Assembly (NCBI RefSeq): GCF_032854445.1
Contig: NC_088298.1
Location: 16,575,976 to 16,639,975, forward strand
DNA length: 64,000 nucleotides
Direction of reading: 5' to 3'
Source: Liolophura sinensis
Lineage: Eukaryota; Mollusca; Polyplacophora; Chitonida; Chitonidae
A model generated the notes under the pieces. That model was not told the origin of the DNA, searched no databases, and worked only from the letters and a program-made list of their open reading frames with translations. A program made the position numbers and the translations under genes. Every line of letters starts with the position of its first letter. Position 1 is the first letter of the stretch. This document shows, in pieces, positions 60,734-64,000 of this stretch.

Positions 60734-61436
60734 CAAAATATTTCACACTTTCTTTGACTACAAGAAAAATCTGTGTCTTTTTCTGTTACCAATGGCAAAG
60801 TAGTATCTGATTGGTGCATTGCTTATAAAAGGTCGTACCTGTCTTTATTGTTTAGACCCGATTTTCTCTCATTGGAGTGATAGAGGAGTCTTCAATGAAC
60901 TAGGAAGACTAACTGTCTTATTAACGGGCTATATCGGAAAATTTTCTAAATATTCATATTCTCTAACGAAATGAAATATTCTGCATTTACTGAAACTAGC
61001 TCAGGTCATTACCACATACCTGTACTGTTCATAGTGTTGAAATTTGAGGAAATTATAATTTAACCCGCTTTATAAATTTTAGAAACTTTCCTAGGAATTT
61101 TAGGAAATATAATTATTTGGGCTATTTTAAAAAAAATTGGATTGAACTTGTACTGCTGGATTTGTCGCCCCAAATCTCTGATATAGCCTATTTACTTGTA
61201 AATGTACAGTTTGACTCTCGATTATTCTAAGCACTTATAATCAATAATAATTGTCAAAAATACATGACAATGCTAAATCCAAATATTACAAAATGAAAAT
61301 ATACTTTTGTATATATGTGTTTAATATAGCTCAATACATTACACACACACACACAAATAAAAATGCAACATTTTCACTATAGATTTAAATGACTTACTGA
61401 GCTAGATAATTTAACGCATAAAGGCAATAATGTTAT
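60734..61436. other. No gene recognised
   Basis: Very AT-rich; a short (CA)n at 61342-61355. Confidence 0.42.
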
Positions 61437-61445
61437 ATTATTTGA

Positions 61446-61521
61446 TTTATTTATTTATTTGGTTGGTGTTTTACGCCGTACTCAAGAATATTTTACTTAT
61501 ACAACTGCGGCCAGCTGTTTT
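61446..61521 (-). mobile_element. SINE tail only, with TSD
   Basis: TTGGTTGGTGTTTTACGCCG then ACAACTGCGGCCAGCTG. The direct repeat ATTATTTGA at 61437-61445 and 61522-61530 shows it inserted as a 76-bp piece. Confidence 0.9.
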
Positions 61522-61705
61522 ATTATTTGATGCGATGAATACGTTTTTCGTAGTCTATAGATAATGTATACCAGTGGTATCACTTGGGGCACTTTATTGC
61601 CGCATTATTTTGAACAATACATTAGCTACAGAAAATATTCGTGTATATTGTTCTAATTCAGTAACAATTATCCTTTCAGGAACTTAAATTTACAAATCAG
61701 ATGAT

Positions 61706-61875
61706 CTCAGTTGGTTAGCGCGCTAGCGCAGCGTAATAACTCAGGAGCCTCTCACCAATGTGTTCCCTGTGAGTTCAGCCGTACTTCCGACCATTCGTGA
61801 GAAGGTCTAACAGCAAACTGTGGATGGTCGTGAGTTTCCCGGGGCTTTGCCCGGTTTCCTCCCACCATAATGCTC
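61706..61875 (+). mobile_element. SINE head and body, tail missing
   Basis: CAGTTGGTTAGCGCGCTAGC, AATGTGTTCCCTGTGAGTTC, GGATGGTCGTGAGTTTCCCG, CCACCATAATGCT, then unrelated sequence. Opposite in orientation to the tail-only copy at 61446. Confidence 0.88.
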
Positions 61876-62263
61876 AATAATCCCACCATAAATAACTAAA
61901 CAAAACATAAGTATCTATACGTAATCTATCAACATTTCATATACTGTGCTGACCTGATGATGATTTAAACTTGCATATGTCATTTCTATTCAACTGGTTG
62001 ATTAATTCTAAAGATCATTTGTCCTTCTTCTCATCCATTTTTAATCTCCTCTCAAATTGAAACCATTGCTGTGCCATTTTGAGTTCTCCCCAGGTGCAGC
62101 ACCCCCACTGTACAATCCATCTAATTCCTTTCGCGCTCTGTCAAAATTTCTATGTAGACATCAATTGTTGGATTTTTTCGGCCATGCAGGCATTTAATAA
62201 AAATGGAGCAGCAGAGTAAGTTAAATACATCAGGCATTGAGTTGCACAATTGTATGAGATATA

Positions 62264-62525
62264 GTTATTTATTTATTTGATTGATGTTTTACGTCGTACT
62301 CAAAAATATTTCAGTTGGCTGGCGCGCTAGCGCAGCGTAATGACTCAGGAGTCTCTCACCAATGCGGTCGCTGTAAGTTCAAGTCCAGCTCATGCTGGCT
62401 TCCTCTCCGGCCCTACGTGCCACCAACCTGCGAATGGTCGTGGGTTTCCCCCGGGCTGTGCCCGGTTTCCAATTAATTAATGATTCATTGATTGGTGATT
62501 TACACCATACTCAAGAATATTTCAG
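62264..62525. mobile_element. Rearranged SINE: tail(-), head(+), tail(-)
   Basis: 62264-62313 is a tail on the minus strand (TTGATTGATGTTTTACGTCG). 62311-62470 is head and body on the plus strand (TTGGCTGGCGCGCTAGCGCA to CCGGGCTGTGCCCGG). 62471-62525 is a second minus-strand tail (GATTTACACCATACTCAAGA). Both tail pieces end at AATATTTCAG. Confidence 0.88.
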
Positions 62526-62879
62526 CCGGAAATCAATTCGCCCCACTATTATAAATTTAATGTTTCAATGGGCGTTACAAATACATCGCTTATTTACATG
62601 ATTATTTCAATAAGTTTTACGTTGTAACTTCTAATGAAAAAATTATTACAATAAGCGTTCCATCACAGCACCAGTGGAAGATTAAACCCAATATACCATT
62701 CCTGATGCTCTTTTCAGTCACTATGTACTGACACCGGGTCCACATATAAATGTTGGGTGATTCGCATCAGCGTTCATATCTGGGATGTGCCTCAGTGATA
62801 GCGTGACAGACTACCACCGGCTATTTCACGATTTGCGGCATTTGACATTGAACTTCTCATTCTCTGTCTTTTCTTGCGC
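62526..62879. other. No gene recognised
   Basis: Spacer without motifs. Confidence 0.4.
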
Positions 62880-63145
62880 AATGACATCATTAAGGCGTAC
62901 AGCATAGAGAGAAAACACAAAGCAGCGACGACAGTGTGATAGCTGGCAAATGGTCACACGTAACTGATGAAACACAATTTCTTGTCGATTTACCTAGTTT
63001 AGGGTTTTATTCTAACTGTTCATGTAAGTGCATAAATAGTAGCAGATTACACGCCGATAGCATCATGGCTTAAGCAGAATTATGTTAAAAGGCAGTGATA
63101 TTAATTGCAATTGTTTAGACTTCACTGGTCTAGTTACTCAAAATA
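62880..63145 (+). repeat. Family A repeat
   Basis: CAGTGTGATAGCTGGCAAAT, ACACGTAACTGATGAAACAC, TTCTAACTGTTCATGTAAGT, GCATCATGGCTTAAGCAGAA. Confidence 0.85.
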
Positions 63146-63689
63146 GATGACCTTTCATGACCTTGCGTTCTTTGAAACTACATGTCTTCCAGCAACATGG
63201 ACTGTAAATCTGTGGATGGCATGTGAGAGAGTTCTTCAGTATCATGTTAAAGACAGACGGTTTGCTCCAGGTTTCCTCTACTCGCTCATCACCATCGCTT
63301 AAGTACAATATTTGTCATTATAACATTCACGCACAATCACCGAAATCAAATAAATAAAAGCTGTCAGTGACGAAATTTTGATTATTAATTGTGAAATTCA
63401 AGGTTTAGAAAACAACAGGCAGTACACAACCGCTTATTCTATATATCTACTTCTTTTACTCTGTTGGATTTGACATATAGAGATGTTTCATGATCTGACC
63501 TGTGAGTTGATGTTCCACCTATGCTTGTCCGAGATCTGCGTGAGCCCACATTAGTTGTTTAGGGTCTGACGGGTCGTCAATTACCATATCTACCCATTAC
63601 TGGAAATCCATACATGTCCACTGATGTGCCTGATAGCTTCCCATTACCGAACTCTAACACAACAATGGCGAGACTTCCGCCCTGTTAGG
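63146..63689. other. No gene recognised
   Basis: 63635-63720 weakly resembles 46680-46790. No coding signal. Confidence 0.4.
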
Positions 63690-64000
63690 AGACAGACCTA
63701 GCTATCTTCTGTATCTGTGTGTCGAGAGAGACATTCGTGTACCAGCTGTCAACCAATAAGAACGGTCCAGGACAATGAGTTACATGTCAAAAGAATACAG
63801 GTTGAGGTTTAAACAAGCCCTAGCCTAGATAGTGGCAATGACAATTCCCCAAATCCACGTATGGGACAAACCATCAAAGAACTAAGAAAGTATAGAAAAC
63901 TATACATCAAAACAGATATTCGTGTACCAGTCCTCAATGAATAAGGACGTTCCAGGTCAATAATCGCAGTGTCAATTCCCAAATCGACGTATAAAAGAAA
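63690..64000 (-). repeat. Family B ends, inverted, duplicated
   Basis: Two copies of the family B 3' end: ACATTCGTGTACCAGCTGTC at about 63730 and ATATTCGTGTACCAGTCCTC at about 63925, the second followed by TCAATAATCGCAGTGTCAAT. The repeat runs off the end of the window. Confidence 0.8.

Overview
This window looks like non-coding, repeat-rich DNA from an invertebrate animal, most likely a mollusc (another lophotrochozoan is possible). It is AT-rich, shows no operon-like packing of genes, and contains long microsatellites. Its commonest interspersed repeat is a tRNA-derived SINE whose 3' tail (minus-strand reading ...GAGTACGGCGTAAAACACC...) I recognise as a tail shared by bivalve and gastropod SINEs. 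No complete host gene is visible. Species cannot be named from the sequence.

Layout. 0-9 kb: mostly unremarkable DNA with a truncated LINE reverse transcriptase (3645-4067), a SINE abutting a microsatellite hairpin (4493-4929) and a foldback-like element (7715-8046). 9.5-10.9 kb: a nearly full-length Tc1-like DNA transposon with a frameshifted transposase. 11.2-11.6 kb: an unassigned 110-codon open frame. 12-21 kb: sparse SINEs, one relic of a Penelope-like-type retroelement (15984-16735) and a 3-kb stretch with nothing recognisable. 21.6-30.3 kb: three copies of an unclassified repeat (family D) with SINEs nested inside. 31.5-35.2 kb: a decayed Ty3/Gypsy element on the minus strand (protease, RT, RNase H, integrase in order, polypurine tract at its 3' end). 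36-42.8 kb: another Penelope-like tail, segmental duplications, a likely exon encoding the end of a SWIM-type zinc finger (41292-41523) with a partial tandem copy of its acceptor and exon start, and a TTAA-flanked MITE that splits a SINE. 43-64 kb: a mosaic of SINEs, family A repeats, three more RT fragments of the same retroelement, minisatellites and long GT/CA/TA microsatellites.

Four dispersed families explain much of the repeat content. (1) The SINE, in about two dozen full or truncated copies; thirteen have target-site duplications I could read directly. (2) Family A, a unit of about 360 bp in both orientations and at least once in tandem, marked by ACGTAACCGGTGAAATA. (3) Family B, marked by ACTGATTTCACTCAGTCGCC. 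In four loci it lies directly downstream of fragments of one type of RT, so it is probably that element's 3' region. (4) Family D, about 1-2 kb, three copies. Many long open frames here are simply SINEs, minisatellites or microsatellites read through. Positions of repeat edges are by eye and good to about 10-20 bp unless a TSD fixes them.
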